Source: Bacillota bacterium
GTDB lineage: Bacteria; Bacillota; Clostridia; Oscillospirales; Ruminococcaceae
Assembly: GCA_023413185.1 (NCBI GenBank)
Contig: JAEZQD010000113.1
Coordinates: 1-36,130 of the forward strand
Reading direction: 5' to 3'
DNA length: 36,130 nucleotides
This document shows positions 22,337 through 30,127 of the stretch, one piece after another (positions within the stretch are counted from its first letter, which is position 1; the number at the start of each line of letters is the position of its first letter). The position numbers were made by a program, and so were the translations under genes. A model generated the notes under the pieces. That model searched no databases, was not told the origin of the DNA, and saw only the letters and a program-made list of their open reading frames with translations.

Positions 22337-25300
22337 TTATATCTTTGTAATGTCGATTAGGTCTACGTCTTTGATGGTGTTTTCCATCTCCAGGCAATCC
22401 AGCAGGGCGCGTGCGGTATCAATAGAGGTCAAGCACGCTATCGAGCGTTCCACCGCCTTGCGGCGCAGCTTAACGCCCTCGTTCTGCGGCTTTCTACCCT
22501 TGGCGGAGGTGCTCATTACATAGTCTATCTTTCCGCTTTCCAGCAGGGAGATGACATTGGGTTTTCCCTCCCCCGCGCGGCGCACCGAGTTTGCGGCAAT
22601 CATGTTCTGGTTTAGCTTGAGCGCGGTGGCAGAAGTGGCGTAGATGTCAAACCCAAGCTTCGCAAAGCGTTCCGCCACCGAGATGACCTCCTCCTTGTCG
22701 CTATCGCGCACCGAGATGAGGATGCCGCCCTTGTTCTTCATGTTGTAGCCCGCCGCTACAAGCCCCTTTAGCAGCGCGTGCTCAAAGGTCTTGGCAATGC
22801 CCAGCACCTCGCCGGTGCTCTTCATCTCGGGACCGAGATGCACATCTACGTTGTGCAGCTTCTCAAAGCTGAATACCGGCACCTTAACGGCCACATAGTC
22901 GGCCTCGGGGTATAGACCCGTGCCCATGTTAAAGTCTTTTAGCTTTGCGCCGAGCATAATCTTGGTCGCCATATCCACCATCGAAACGCCCGTGACCTTG
23001 CTGATGTACGGCACGGTGCGGGACGAACGGGGGTTTACCTCGATGACATACACCATGTCGTTGTACACGACATACTGCACGTTAACAAGTCCCACTACCT
23101 TGAGCTCGCGAGCAAGCAATCCGGTGTACTCAATGATCGTCTTTTTAATGCGCTCCGAAAGGTTCTGGCAGGGGTATACCGATATCGAGTCGCCCGAGTG
23201 TACGCCTGCGCGCTCGATGTGTTCCATAATGCCGGGGATTAGGAAGTCCTCGCCGTCGCAGATGGCGTCCACCTCCACCTCGGTGCCCATCATGTATTTG
23301 TCGATGAGCACGGGATTTTCGAGCTTGGTGGCAGTGATGATGTCCATGTACTCAAGAACATCCTTCTCGCCGTACGCGATAATCATATTTTGACCGCCCA
23401 GCACGTAGGATGGGCGAAGCAGCACGGGGTAACCGAGCTTGCGCGCCGCTTCGGCGGCCTCCTCGGTGGTGTAGACGGTGGTGCCGCGGGGGCGCGGGAT
23501 GCGGCAGCGCTCGAGCAGCTCGTCAAACCGCTCCCTGTCCTCGGCGGCGTCTACGCTGTCGGCACTGGTGCCGAGTATCTTTACGCCCAGCTCACTCAGG
23601 TACTTGGTGAGCTTGATCGCGGTCTGCCCGCCGAACTGAACCACAACCGCCCACGGCTTTTCGGTCTCGATGACCGAGCGCACATCCTCGGGGGTCAGCG
23701 GGTCGAAGTACAGGCGGTCGGAGGTATCGAAGTCGGTTGAGACCGTTTCGGGGTTGTTGTTGATGATAACCGCCTCGTACCCTGCCTCTTTAAGCGACCA
23801 AACGCAGTGCACCGAGCAGTAGTCAAACTCGATGCCCTGACCGATACGGATGGGTCCCGAGCCGAACACAATCACCTTCTTTTTGCCGGTGGGGTGCGCG
23901 TCAATAAACTCCCGCGCCTCGTTTTCGTCGTCGTAGGTGGAGTAGAAATACGGTGTGTCGGCGGAAAACTCAGCGGCGCAGGTATCTACCATCTTATAGG
24001 ACGCAAAACGGGGGTTTGCGATGGTCTGTCCAGAGAGGCGCGCAATCGTCTTATCCAGGTAGCCGAGCTTTTTGGCCTTTAGATACAGCTCGTCGGTCAG
24101 CTTACTTGACGCAAGGGTTTGCTCAAAGTCTGCAAGGCGCTTCATCTTGTGTAAAAACCACATGTCAACCATCGTGGTCTCGTGCAGCCACTCAAGGTCC
24201 ATGCCGCGTCCAATTGCCTCAAACAGTACAAACATGCGCTCGTCGTCGCAGTGGGTGACAAGCTCCGCTATCTCCGAGTCGGTTTTTGCGGCAAGCTTGG
24301 GCAGGGAAAGGGTATCAAGCCCAAGCTCGATGGAGCGCACCGCCTTTAGTATCGCCTGTTCAAAGCTCACGCCGATGCTCATAACCTCGCCCGTCGCCTT
24401 CATCTGGGTGCCGAGTGTGCGTTCGGCGTACACAAACTTGTCAAACGGCCACTTGGGAAACTTGGCTACAATGTAGTCGAGTGCTGGTTCAAAGCAGGCA
24501 CAGGTCTTACCCGTTACTTCGTTTTTAATCTCATCCAGCGTGTAGCCGATGGCGATTTTAGACGCAACCTTGGCTATGGGGTAGCCCGTCGCCTTGGAGG
24601 CAAGGGCGGATGAGCGCGACACACGGGGGTTTACCTCAATAACCGCGTACTCGAAACTGGTGGGGTGCATCGCAAACTGGCAGTTGCAGCCGCCCTCTAC
24701 CTTAAGCGCGGAGATAATATTCAAAGACGCTGTTCGCAGCATCTGGTATTCCTTATCGGCAAGGGTTTGTGCGGGGGCGACGACAATCGAGTCGCCGGTG
24801 TGAACGCCCACGGGGTCGAAGTTTTCCATCGAGCAAACGGTAATCACGTTATCCTTGCTGTCGCGCATTACCTCAAATTCGATCTCTTTCCAGCCTGATA
24901 TGCACTTTTCGATCAGCACCTGTGTGATGGGAGACAGGCGCAGCCCGTTGGTGGATATCTCAAGCAGCTGCTCCTTGTCCTGTGCGATGCCGCCGCCCGA
25001 GCCGCCTAGGGTAAAGGCGGGGCGAACGATAACGGGGTAACCGATCTCCTCGGCAAACTCCAAAGCGCCCTCCACCGTCGTCTCCACGCGGGAAGGGATG
25101 ACCGGCTCGCCGATCTCGATCATGGTGTCCTTAAACGCCTGGCGGTCCTCCGCCTTGTGGATGGTTTCGGGGTTTGCGCCCAGCAGGCGAACGCCCTGCG
25201 CGTCCAGAAAGCCCTCCTTGGCAAGCTGCATCGAAAGGGTAAGGCCTGTCTGACCGCCCAGCGTGCTGAGCAGGCTGTCGGGCTTTTCCATCTCTATAAT

Positions 25301-25528
25301 ACGCTTGACCACGTCAAGGGTGAGCGGCTCGACATAGATCTTGTCTGCCATTGCCTTGTCGGTCATAATGGTGGCGGGGTTTGAGTTAATCAGCACAACC
25401 TCAAGCCCTTCGGACTTCAGGGCGCGGCAGGCCTGTGTGCCCGCATAGTCAAATTCGGCCGCCTGCCCGATTACTATGGGACCCGAACCGATGACCAGTA
25501 CCTTTTTGATGTCTTCGCGTCTTGGCAT
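22337..25528 (-). CDS. carB: Carbamoyl-phosphate synthase, large subunit
   Basis: Makes carbamoyl phosphate from ammonia (delivered by CarA), bicarbonate and two ATP. 1063 residues, full length, with two homologous ATP-grasp halves. The first (about 1-400) starts KKVLVIGSGPIVIGQAAEFDYAGTQACRALK; the second (about 550-930) starts KKVIVFGSGPIRIGQGIEFDYCSVH. An oligomerisation segment joins them. The C-terminal MGS-like domain (about 930-1063), ISVAERFAKLGFDIYATSATA, is the usual site for UMP and other effectors. It starts 2 bases after carA, so the two are translationally coupled. GGAGG lies within the end of carA. Confidence 0.98.
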   Translation of the reverse strand: MPRREDIKKVLVIGSGPIVIGQAAEFDYAGTQACRALKSEGLEVVLINSNPATIMTDKAMADKIYVEPLTLDVVKRIIEMEKPDSLLSTLGGQTGLTLSMQLAKEGFLDAQGVRLLGANPETIHKAEDRQAFKDTMIEIGEPVIPSRVETTVEGALEFAEEIGYPVIVRPAFTLGGSGGGIAQDKEQLLEISTNGLRLSPITQVLIEKCISGWKEIEFEVMRDSKDNVITVCSMENFDPVGVHTGDSIVVAPAQTLADKEYQMLRTASLNIISALKVEGGCNCQFAMHPTSFEYAVIEVNPRVSRSSALASKATGYPIAKVASKIAIGYTLDEIKNEVTGKTCACFEPALDYIVAKFPKWPFDKFVYAERTLGTQMKATGEVMSIGVSFEQAILKAVRSIELGLDTLSLPKLAAKTDSEIAELVTHCDDERMFVLFEAIGRGMDLEWLHETTMVDMWFLHKMKRLADFEQTLASSKLTDELYLKAKKLGYLDKTIARLSGQTIANPRFASYKMVDTCAAEFSADTPYFYSTYDDENEAREFIDAHPTGKKKVIVFGSGPIRIGQGIEFDYCSVHCVWSLKEAGYEAVIINNNPETVSTDFDTSDRLYFDPLTPEDVRSVIETEKPWAVVVQFGGQTAIKLTKYLSELGVKILGTSADSVDAAEDRERFDELLERCRIPRPRGTTVYTTEEAAEAARKLGYPVLLRPSYVLGGQNMIIAYGEKDVLEYMDIITATKLENPVLIDKYMMGTEVEVDAICDGEDFLIPGIMEHIERAGVHSGDSISVYPCQNLSERIKKTIIEYTGLLARELKVVGLVNVQYVVYNDMVYVIEVNPRSSRTVPYISKVTGVSMVDMATKIMLGAKLKDFNMGTGLYPEADYVAVKVPVFSFEKLHNVDVHLGPEMKSTGEVLGIAKTFEHALLKGLVAAGYNMKNKGGILISVRDSDKEEVISVAERFAKLGFDIYATSATALKLNQNMIAANSVRRAGEGKPNVISLLESGKIDYVMSTSAKGRKPQNEGVKLRRKAVERSIACLTSIDTARALLDCLEMENTIKDVDLIDITKI

Positions 25529-25530
25529 AC

Positions 25531-26631
25531 CTATTTTGCCTCCTTCATCAAATCAATAAACCGGTCAAACAGATACGCGGTATCCTGAGGACCGCTGCAC
25601 GCCTCGGGGTGAAACTGCACCGTAAACGCACGGGTGTTGTTGTATATTACGCCTTCGCAGGTGTTATCGTTGACGTTAATGTGGCTGACGGTACCCACCG
25701 CAGGGTCGAGCGTGTTGCTTACCACCGCGTAGCCGTGGTTCTGGCTGGTGATGTAGGTTCTGTCCTCGGTCAAATCCTTAACGGGCTGGTTCCCGCCACG
25801 GTGACCGTACTTGAGTTTGGAGGTCTTTGCCCCCTGGGCAAGCGCAAGCAGCTGATGCCCGAGACAGATGCCGAAGATCGGCACGCCGGAGGCAACAAGC
25901 TCCCTGAGCGTTTGGATAATAGCGGTATTCTCGGCGGGGTCGCCGGGACCGTTTGTCAGCATAATCCCGTCCGGCTTATAGGCGAGCACCTGCTCCGCCG
26001 TGGTGTGGGCGGGTACCACCGTTACATCGCAGCCGCGAATGCGCAGTGAGTTAAGGATATTTCTTTTGTATCCGAAGTCCATCATCACCACGCGATGTCT
26101 GTGACTGTCGCTTGAAAACTGCACCGGCTCGCAGCAGGTCACCTGACTGACCGCGTCGATGATGGTGTTCCCGTGTATCTTGGCTAAATGTGTCCCCTTA
26201 TCGGCAAGCACATCCTCGGTGGTAATCATGCCGTTCATTACGCCGCATTCGCGAATCTTGCGGGTGAGGGCGCGGGTATCTACCCCATGGATGCCGATAA
26301 TGCCCTGCTGCTTTAAGAAGGCGTCCACCGATTGCTCACAGCGAAAGTTTGACGGCTGCTCGCACCACTCGCGCACGATATAGCCCTTTACCCACGAACG
26401 GTCGCTTTCGCTGTCCTTGCTGTTAACGCCGTAGTTGCCGATGAGCGGATAGGTCTGCGTCAGAATCTGTCCGTAGTAGCTTGGGTCGGTCAGCATCTCC
26501 TGATACCCCGTCATGCCCGTGGCAAACACAATCTCGCCTATCGTCGTTCCCGTGGCGCCAAAGCTTTCGCCGGTAAGAACCGTACCGTCCGCAAGCAGTA
26601 TGTACGCCTTTTTCGGTGTGCTTGTCATCAT
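25531..26631 (-). CDS. carA: Carbamoyl-phosphate synthase, small subunit
   Basis: A glutamine amidotransferase supplying ammonia to CarB. 366 residues. The N-terminal CPSase small domain (AYILLADGTVLTGESFGATG...GYQEMLTDPSYYGQILTQTYPLIGNYG) is followed by a class I glutaminase domain. The catalytic Cys is in GICLGHQ near 260, and His/Glu in FHPEACSGP near 340. Two adjacent ATGs start it after AAAGGGATGGG. It lies between pyrF (94 bases) and carB. The single car pair placed in the pyr operon suggests that pyrimidine need governs its expression here. Confidence 0.98.
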   Translation of the reverse strand: MMTSTPKKAYILLADGTVLTGESFGATGTTIGEIVFATGMTGYQEMLTDPSYYGQILTQTYPLIGNYGVNSKDSESDRSWVKGYIVREWCEQPSNFRCEQSVDAFLKQQGIIGIHGVDTRALTRKIRECGVMNGMITTEDVLADKGTHLAKIHGNTIIDAVSQVTCCEPVQFSSDSHRHRVVMMDFGYKRNILNSLRIRGCDVTVVPAHTTAEQVLAYKPDGIMLTNGPGDPAENTAIIQTLRELVASGVPIFGICLGHQLLALAQGAKTSKLKYGHRGGNQPVKDLTEDRTYITSQNHGYAVVSNTLDPAVGTVSHINVNDNTCEGVIYNNTRAFTVQFHPEACSGPQDTAYLFDRFIDLMKEAK

Positions 26632-26725
26632 CTATGCCCATCCCTTTCCTTGCAGCGCTTGTGCAGCCCCTGCCGATGCGTTTGCGTAGTGTTTGTATCT
26701 TTACCCCTGATTGTTGTAACCGTAT

Positions 26726-27643
26726 CTATCCGCGGTACTGGTTAATCTCATCCCGCATGCGGATGGCCTCGTGCCGAGCCGCAAGCGCGTAGTCCTGCTC
26801 GCTGTAGCCGCCCTTTTGCCACGCGCACAGAATGGCGCGCGACGAGTTGATTAGTGCGCCGAGTCCGTTTTTATCAAACGCCACCGCCACATCCTTTGCC
26901 GAGCCGCCCTGTGCGCCGTACCCAGGCACAAGGAAGAAGGTATCGGGCAACGTTGCGCGCAGCTGCTTGAGCTGTTCGGGGTAGGTTGCGCCAATCACGG
27001 CACCCACCGCGTTGTAGCCGAGGCTCCCTTTGGTGCCTTCACCCCATTTTGTGCACAGCTCGCCCATTGCCTCATAAACCGTTTTGCCGCCAAGGTCTTT
27101 ATCCTGCAGCTCGCCCGACGAGGGGTTAGAGGTTTTGACCAGTACAAAGATGCCCTTGTCGTACTCCTTGCACTGCTTAATCAGCGGCGCGATGCCGTCG
27201 GTACCCAGATACCCGTTCACTGTCAGCGCGTCGCTGTAAAAGGCGGGTATTCTTTCATCCTCCACCTCGGTTACACCAAGATAGGCGGCGGCGTACGCGT
27301 CCATTGTGGTACCGATGTCGTTGCGTTTACCGTCTACCGCCACATACATCCCCTTGCTTTTGGCGTAGCGTATGGTTTCGTACAGGGTGCGCACCCCCTG
27401 CCAGCCGTACATCTCGTAGTAGGCACTCTGGGGCTTTATGGCGGGTACAATATCGCACAGCGCGTCTATCAGCCCTTTGTTGAAGGCAAGCAGCGCCTGG
27501 GCCGCGCCCTCGAGTGTTTTGCCATACTGCCCGTAGGCGGTGTTTTTAATATAGGACGGAATGTAATCGAGCTTTGGATCCAGCCCTGCAACGGTGACGT
27601 TGTCGGTCTGTTCAATCTTTTTAATCAGCAGGTCAAATGACAT
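26726..27643 (-). CDS. pyrF: Orotidine 5'-phosphate decarboxylase (PyrF subfamily 2)
   Basis: Last step to UMP. 305 residues, longer than the roughly 230-residue form of E. coli or B. subtilis, as expected for subfamily 2. It has TVAGLDPKLDYIP, AIKPQSAYYEMYGWQGVRTL and the active-site DGKRNDIGTT (near 115), then FVLVKTSNPSSGELQD and the phosphate-binding FLVPGYGAQGG region. The ATG at 27643 follows TTGGGGGA; a longer in-frame start at 27730 would lie on the internal promoter. It is preceded by that promoter and a 14-bp palindrome. Confidence 0.96.
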   Translation of the reverse strand: MSFDLLIKKIEQTDNVTVAGLDPKLDYIPSYIKNTAYGQYGKTLEGAAQALLAFNKGLIDALCDIVPAIKPQSAYYEMYGWQGVRTLYETIRYAKSKGMYVAVDGKRNDIGTTMDAYAAAYLGVTEVEDERIPAFYSDALTVNGYLGTDGIAPLIKQCKEYDKGIFVLVKTSNPSSGELQDKDLGGKTVYEAMGELCTKWGEGTKGSLGYNAVGAVIGATYPEQLKQLRATLPDTFFLVPGYGAQGGSAKDVAVAFDKNGLGALINSSRAILCAWQKGGYSEQDYALAARHEAIRMRDEINQYRG

Positions 27644-27721
27644 TTTGTTCAGTCCCCCAAGTTTTATTCGCGTGTGTTGTGATGCAGTGGCTGCATCGCC
27701 GCGGGGAACCGCTGTTTTATA

Positions 27722-27750
27722 ATTATACATTGTAATGAATAATTATTCAA
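27722..27750 (-). promoter_or_regulatory. Internal promoter upstream of pyrF with palindromic operator candidate
   Basis: On the - strand TTGAAT (27750-27745), 17 bases, TATAAT (27727-27722). TGAATAATTATTCA at 27736-27749 is a perfect 14-bp palindrome covering most of the -35. Downstream, before pyrF, lie two further small hairpins (27681-27697 and 27701-27712). Confidence 0.65.
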
Positions 27751-27774
27751 CCTGTTTTTTTCATTTCCCCGCAT

Positions 27775-27792
27775 AAAACCGAAAGCGGTTTT
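27775..27792 (-). terminator. Weak hairpin right after pyrR
   Basis: AAAACCG/CGGTTTT around a 4-base loop, directly adjoining the pyrR stop. As - strand RNA it ends in Us that are part of the stem, so at best partial termination. Confidence 0.35.
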
Positions 27793-28332
27793 TTACGTCT
27801 GACTTGTGTAGATTGCCACACGGTCAATGCCGTCGCGCTCGACCACCTGAACCTTAACCGTCTCGTCGCCCGAGGTGGGTAGGTTCTTGCCGATGTAGTC
27901 TGGTCGGATGGGCAGCTCCCTGTGCCCGCGGTCAATCAGCACCGCAAGCTGGATGTTTTGCGGTCTGCCCCGCTGCATGATTGCATCAATGGCGGCGCGC
28001 ACGCTGCGCCCGGTATACAGCACATCGTCAACGAGGATAATGCGCTTACCCGTAATCGAAAACCCGATCTGCGAACGGTCGTTTTGTGCGATGCGCTGTT
28101 CGTTGCGGTCATCCCGAAATGGGGTGATGTCGAGCAGCCCTACCTCCACCGCCTTGCCTTCCATTTGCTCGATGCGCGCCGCGATGCGTGCGGCAAGCTC
28201 CGCGCCGCGTGAAAGGATACCCAGTATACACAGAAACTCAGTGCCACGGTTGCGCTCTACAATTTCGTACGAGATGCGGGTGATTGCGCGCGCAACCGCC
28301 TTATCGTCCATAATCTCCGCCTTTTCCTTCAA
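27793..28332 (-). CDS. pyrR: PyrR, pyr attenuation regulator and uracil phosphoribosyltransferase
   Basis: Binds pyr mRNA when UMP or UTP is plentiful and causes termination; also has UPRTase activity. 179 residues. KEKAEIMDDKAVARAITRISYEIVERN opens it. The PRPP loop is IILVDDVLYTGRSVRAAID near 98-116, and QLAVLIDRGHRELPIRPDYIGKNLPTS follows; all are PyrR hallmarks. A TTG at 28332 is chosen as start: GGGGGAG is 6 bases upstream and the N-terminus then matches PyrR. It is the first gene of the operon and lies directly after the attenuator it is expected to control. Confidence 0.97.
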   Translation of the reverse strand: MKEKAEIMDDKAVARAITRISYEIVERNRGTEFLCILGILSRGAELAARIAARIEQMEGKAVEVGLLDITPFRDDRNEQRIAQNDRSQIGFSITGKRIILVDDVLYTGRSVRAAIDAIMQRGRPQNIQLAVLIDRGHRELPIRPDYIGKNLPTSGDETVKVQVVERDGIDRVAIYTSQT

Positions 28333-28363
28333 TACAAGCTCCCCCTTCTTCGGTTTGTGGCAT

Positions 28364-28403
28364 AAAAAAAAGACCAAACTGTCTGTGGTGTGACAGTTTG
28401 GTC
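28364..28403 (-). terminator. Attenuator terminator of the pyr operon
   Basis: GACCAAACTGTC (28372-28383 on +) pairs perfectly with its 12-base complement at 28392-28403; the - strand RNA ends in eight Us (28364-28371). Confidence 0.95.
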
Positions 28404-28500
28404 GCAGATGCGTTCACAATTTCCGCCGAACATAGTATCCGGCTATGGTGAATATCCGACCGCCTTGTCAGCCTCACAGGACCAACTTAAAGGTTGCCTT
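28404..28500 (-). promoter_or_regulatory. PyrR-binding leader and antiterminator of the pyr operon
   Basis: The - strand RNA carries CCTTTAAG, then TCCTGTGAGGCT and ACAAGG (28463-28483 on +), the classic PyrR-binding loop. An antiterminator can form from GGTCG with CGACC, TTCAC with GTGAA and CATAG with CTATG over 28400-28461; it uses the left arm of the terminator. PyrR with UMP would favour termination before pyrR. Confidence 0.93.
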
Positions 28501-28507
28501 TTGTAGT

Positions 28508-28536
28508 ATTATAGCGCAGTATCGAGGGTTTGTCTA
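28508..28536 (-). promoter_or_regulatory. Main promoter of the pyr operon
   Basis: On the - strand TAGACA (28536-28531), 17 bases, TATAAT (28513-28508); start near 28501, just before the PyrR loop. Confidence 0.85.
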
Positions 28537-28579
28537 CCGTTGTTTTTGATAAATCGCCTTAAGCCTTGATTATATTGTG

Positions 28580-29125
28580 CTACACCAACAGAATTACCAC
28601 GCCCATTGCAGCAATCACGATGCCACTAACCCGATATAACCCGAGTGCCGCATCGGATGGTTCGGCATTTTTAAATCTCCAACCCTCCGCCATATTCCAT
28701 GCGGTTTGCGGTTTGATTGCAAGCCAGATGCCCGCGGCAAGCAGCAGGAGCGTGGCAATCAGCTTTGGAGCGAAATTGCTTTTCCCTGTTCGGCTTTGTA
28801 TTTCTGCCACCAGCAACCCCTCATCGAGGTAGCCAAGTTCAGTGGCGGACACAAAACCCGACGCGTCCAGCGGGTAGGACCACTGCCCGGACGATTGTGA
28901 ATCATTCTGTCGCGTATGGGTATACAGATAGCCGTTTGGGTATTCAATGGTAACGCCTCGGCTGCTTACGCTGTATGTATAGGTCTCATCCCCATAGCTT
29001 ATAATGCCTTCGTCATGGAACTCCAGCGCCACGCCGTCAACTGTGGTGACCGATTGGCGGGCGCAGGCGCAAAGCAGCAGCGCCGCTATGCAGACCGCAA
29101 GGGCATACCAAATAAGGCGTTTCAA
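28580..29125 (-). CDS. Lipoprotein with C-terminal DUF6199-like membrane segment
   Basis: 181 residues. The signal has lipobox LCAC (Cys21). Residues 22-110 form a small extracellular beta domain (VDGVALEFHDEGIISYGDETYTYSV...). Two hydrophobic helices follow (about 120-137 and 163-181), flanking WNMAEGWRFKNAEPSDAALGLYRVSG; the EPSD stretch and its frame recall the DUF6199 family. The start is a TTG at 29125, 7 bases after AAAGGGGGG. It sits between the pyr promoter and the GNAT gene; only 23 bases separate it from the latter, so they may share a transcript. Function unknown. Confidence 0.72.
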   Translation of the reverse strand: MKRLIWYALAVCIAALLLCACARQSVTTVDGVALEFHDEGIISYGDETYTYSVSSRGVTIEYPNGYLYTHTRQNDSQSSGQWSYPLDASGFVSATELGYLDEGLLVAEIQSRTGKSNFAPKLIATLLLLAAGIWLAIKPQTAWNMAEGWRFKNAEPSDAALGLYRVSGIVIAAMGVVILLV

Positions 29126-29148
29126 TCAAACACCCCCCTTTTTACAGG

Positions 29149-29595
29149 CTAGTCGTTGCGCTCGAATACCATTGATTGATAATCGAGCGCCGTAAAGCCG
29201 AGCCGCTCGTACAACGCGATGGCGCGGTTATCCTTTGTTACCTCAAGGCGAAAGCGCTTAGCATCGGCGTGTACCCGAAAAAGATGGTCAAAGAACGCCC
29301 TGCCGACACCGCTTGAACGGTACTGCGGCAGAACGAACAGATCCTCTATCCATACCACAAGCCCACCCGCCTCTTGCGAGAAGGTCTTTGCAATCAGCCC
29401 AAAGCCCGCCGCGGTGCCCTCGTGCTCGAACAGGTAGCCTTCCAGGTAGCAGTCCGAACGCACCATCTCGTCAAAGGCGGCGGCAATGTGCGCGTTAGGC
29501 ACAGGGTGCAGCACCGCCTCCGATCGGTAAAACGCGGCGGCCAGTGCCAGGTACTGCTCCTTATCCTGCTTTGTTATTCTTCGTATCATCATCAT
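29149..29595 (-). CDS. GNAT family N-acetyltransferase
   Basis: 148 residues. Acetyl-CoA-dependent acyltransferase fold: N-terminal IRRITKQDKEQYLALAAAFY, central beta strands around EGTAAGFGLIAKTF, VVWIEDLFVLPQYRSSGVGRAFFDHL (motif A, the pyrophosphate-binding QYRSSGVG near 93), and NRAIALYERLGFTALDYQSMVFE (motif B). The substrate cannot be told. Several ATGs stand in tandem at the start. It lies 26 bases after the ABM gene, so the two are probably co-transcribed. Confidence 0.9.
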   Translation of the reverse strand: MMMIRRITKQDKEQYLALAAAFYRSEAVLHPVPNAHIAAAFDEMVRSDCYLEGYLFEHEGTAAGFGLIAKTFSQEAGGLVVWIEDLFVLPQYRSSGVGRAFFDHLFRVHADAKRFRLEVTKDNRAIALYERLGFTALDYQSMVFERND

Positions 29596-29621
29596 TACGT
29601 CCCAGTATCGTCAGATTGCGG

Positions 29622-29909
29622 CTAGTCGCTGGTGAGCAGGTTGGTTTCTCCCTGCTTGCTGCACAACGCGCGCAGCCGGGGAACCAGCTCGACAAAATGC
29701 GCTGCTTCGAAGTGATTGTTAAGCATCTGCATATCCTGCCACTCTTCGATAAACACAAAGATCGTCGGGTCGTTCCTGTCTTGATACAGCCTGTACAGAA
29801 TACAGCCGGGGTCGTTTTGATTCGTTAACGTCTCGAGCTGTTTGGCTATCTCCTTAAACCGCGCTACCTCTTCTTCACGTACATAATTCTTTGCTACTAC
29901 CGTTACCAT
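29622..29909 (-). CDS. Antibiotic biosynthesis monooxygenase (ABM/YgiN-like) domain protein
   Basis: 95 residues of ferredoxin-like ABM fold: VTVVAKNYVREEEVARFKEIAKQLETLTNQNDPGCILYRLYQDRNDPTIFVFIEEWQDMQMLNNHFEAAHFVELVPRL. Members include quinol monooxygenases and stress proteins of unclear role; an anaerobe makes a true oxygenase less likely. GGGAGG precedes the ATG. It starts an apparent ABM-GNAT operon and lies behind a structured leader with its own terminator-like hairpin. Confidence 0.9.
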   Translation of the reverse strand: MVTVVAKNYVREEEVARFKEIAKQLETLTNQNDPGCILYRLYQDRNDPTIFVFIEEWQDMQMLNNHFEAAHFVELVPRLRALCSKQGETNLLTSD

Positions 29910-29953
29910 AAGTATAATATCCTCCCTGTTTTATATGCCGAACAAACCACAAA

Positions 29954-30077
29954 CGAGTTTGTTTAAAACCCCACGTGCTAAGTGGGGCGCCGCATTCGTG
30001 GCGGTTTGCCCTCGTGTGCCCAGACTATCCTATGTTCCCCAGCAAAAACTCGGATTATGCCCTACATCAAATAGGGC
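29954..30077 (-). ncRNA. Structured leader or small RNA upstream of the ABM gene
   Basis: The - strand RNA has GCCCTA/TAGGGC (30059-30064 / 30072-30077), CCGC/GCGG in the middle, and a terminator CCCCAC/GTGGGG (29969-29974 / 29982-29987) followed by four Us. TGGGG near 30035-30039 could pair with the CCCCA of the terminator, giving a mutually exclusive antiterminator. A distant pair CGAGTTT/AAACTCG joins 30046-30052 and 29954-29960. No known riboswitch class fits well. Confidence 0.45.
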
Positions 30078-30088
30078 AATGCACAAAG

Positions 30089-30118
30089 CGTCAGCGTGCG
30101 CCGTGGCGCACGCTGACG
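30089..30118. terminator. 14-bp perfect GC-rich hairpin after the 30128 gene
   Basis: CGTCAGCGTGCGCC and its exact complement, separated by GT. It begins 9 bases after the stop codon on the - strand; the 3' side has only a short U stretch (CTTTG), so it may terminate weakly or protect the mRNA end. Confidence 0.55.
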
Positions 30119-30127
30119 GGGTATGTT

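Noticed and set aside
29985..30025. GGGCAAACC in the ABM leader, as in c-di-GMP-I riboswitches
   Set aside because: The second conserved half (GACGCAAAGCC) and tetraloop receptor are missing, so the match is taken as chance.
29954..30077. 6S RNA identity for the ABM leader
   Set aside because: A long-range end pairing exists, but length and central-bubble layout do not match convincingly; left as unclassified.
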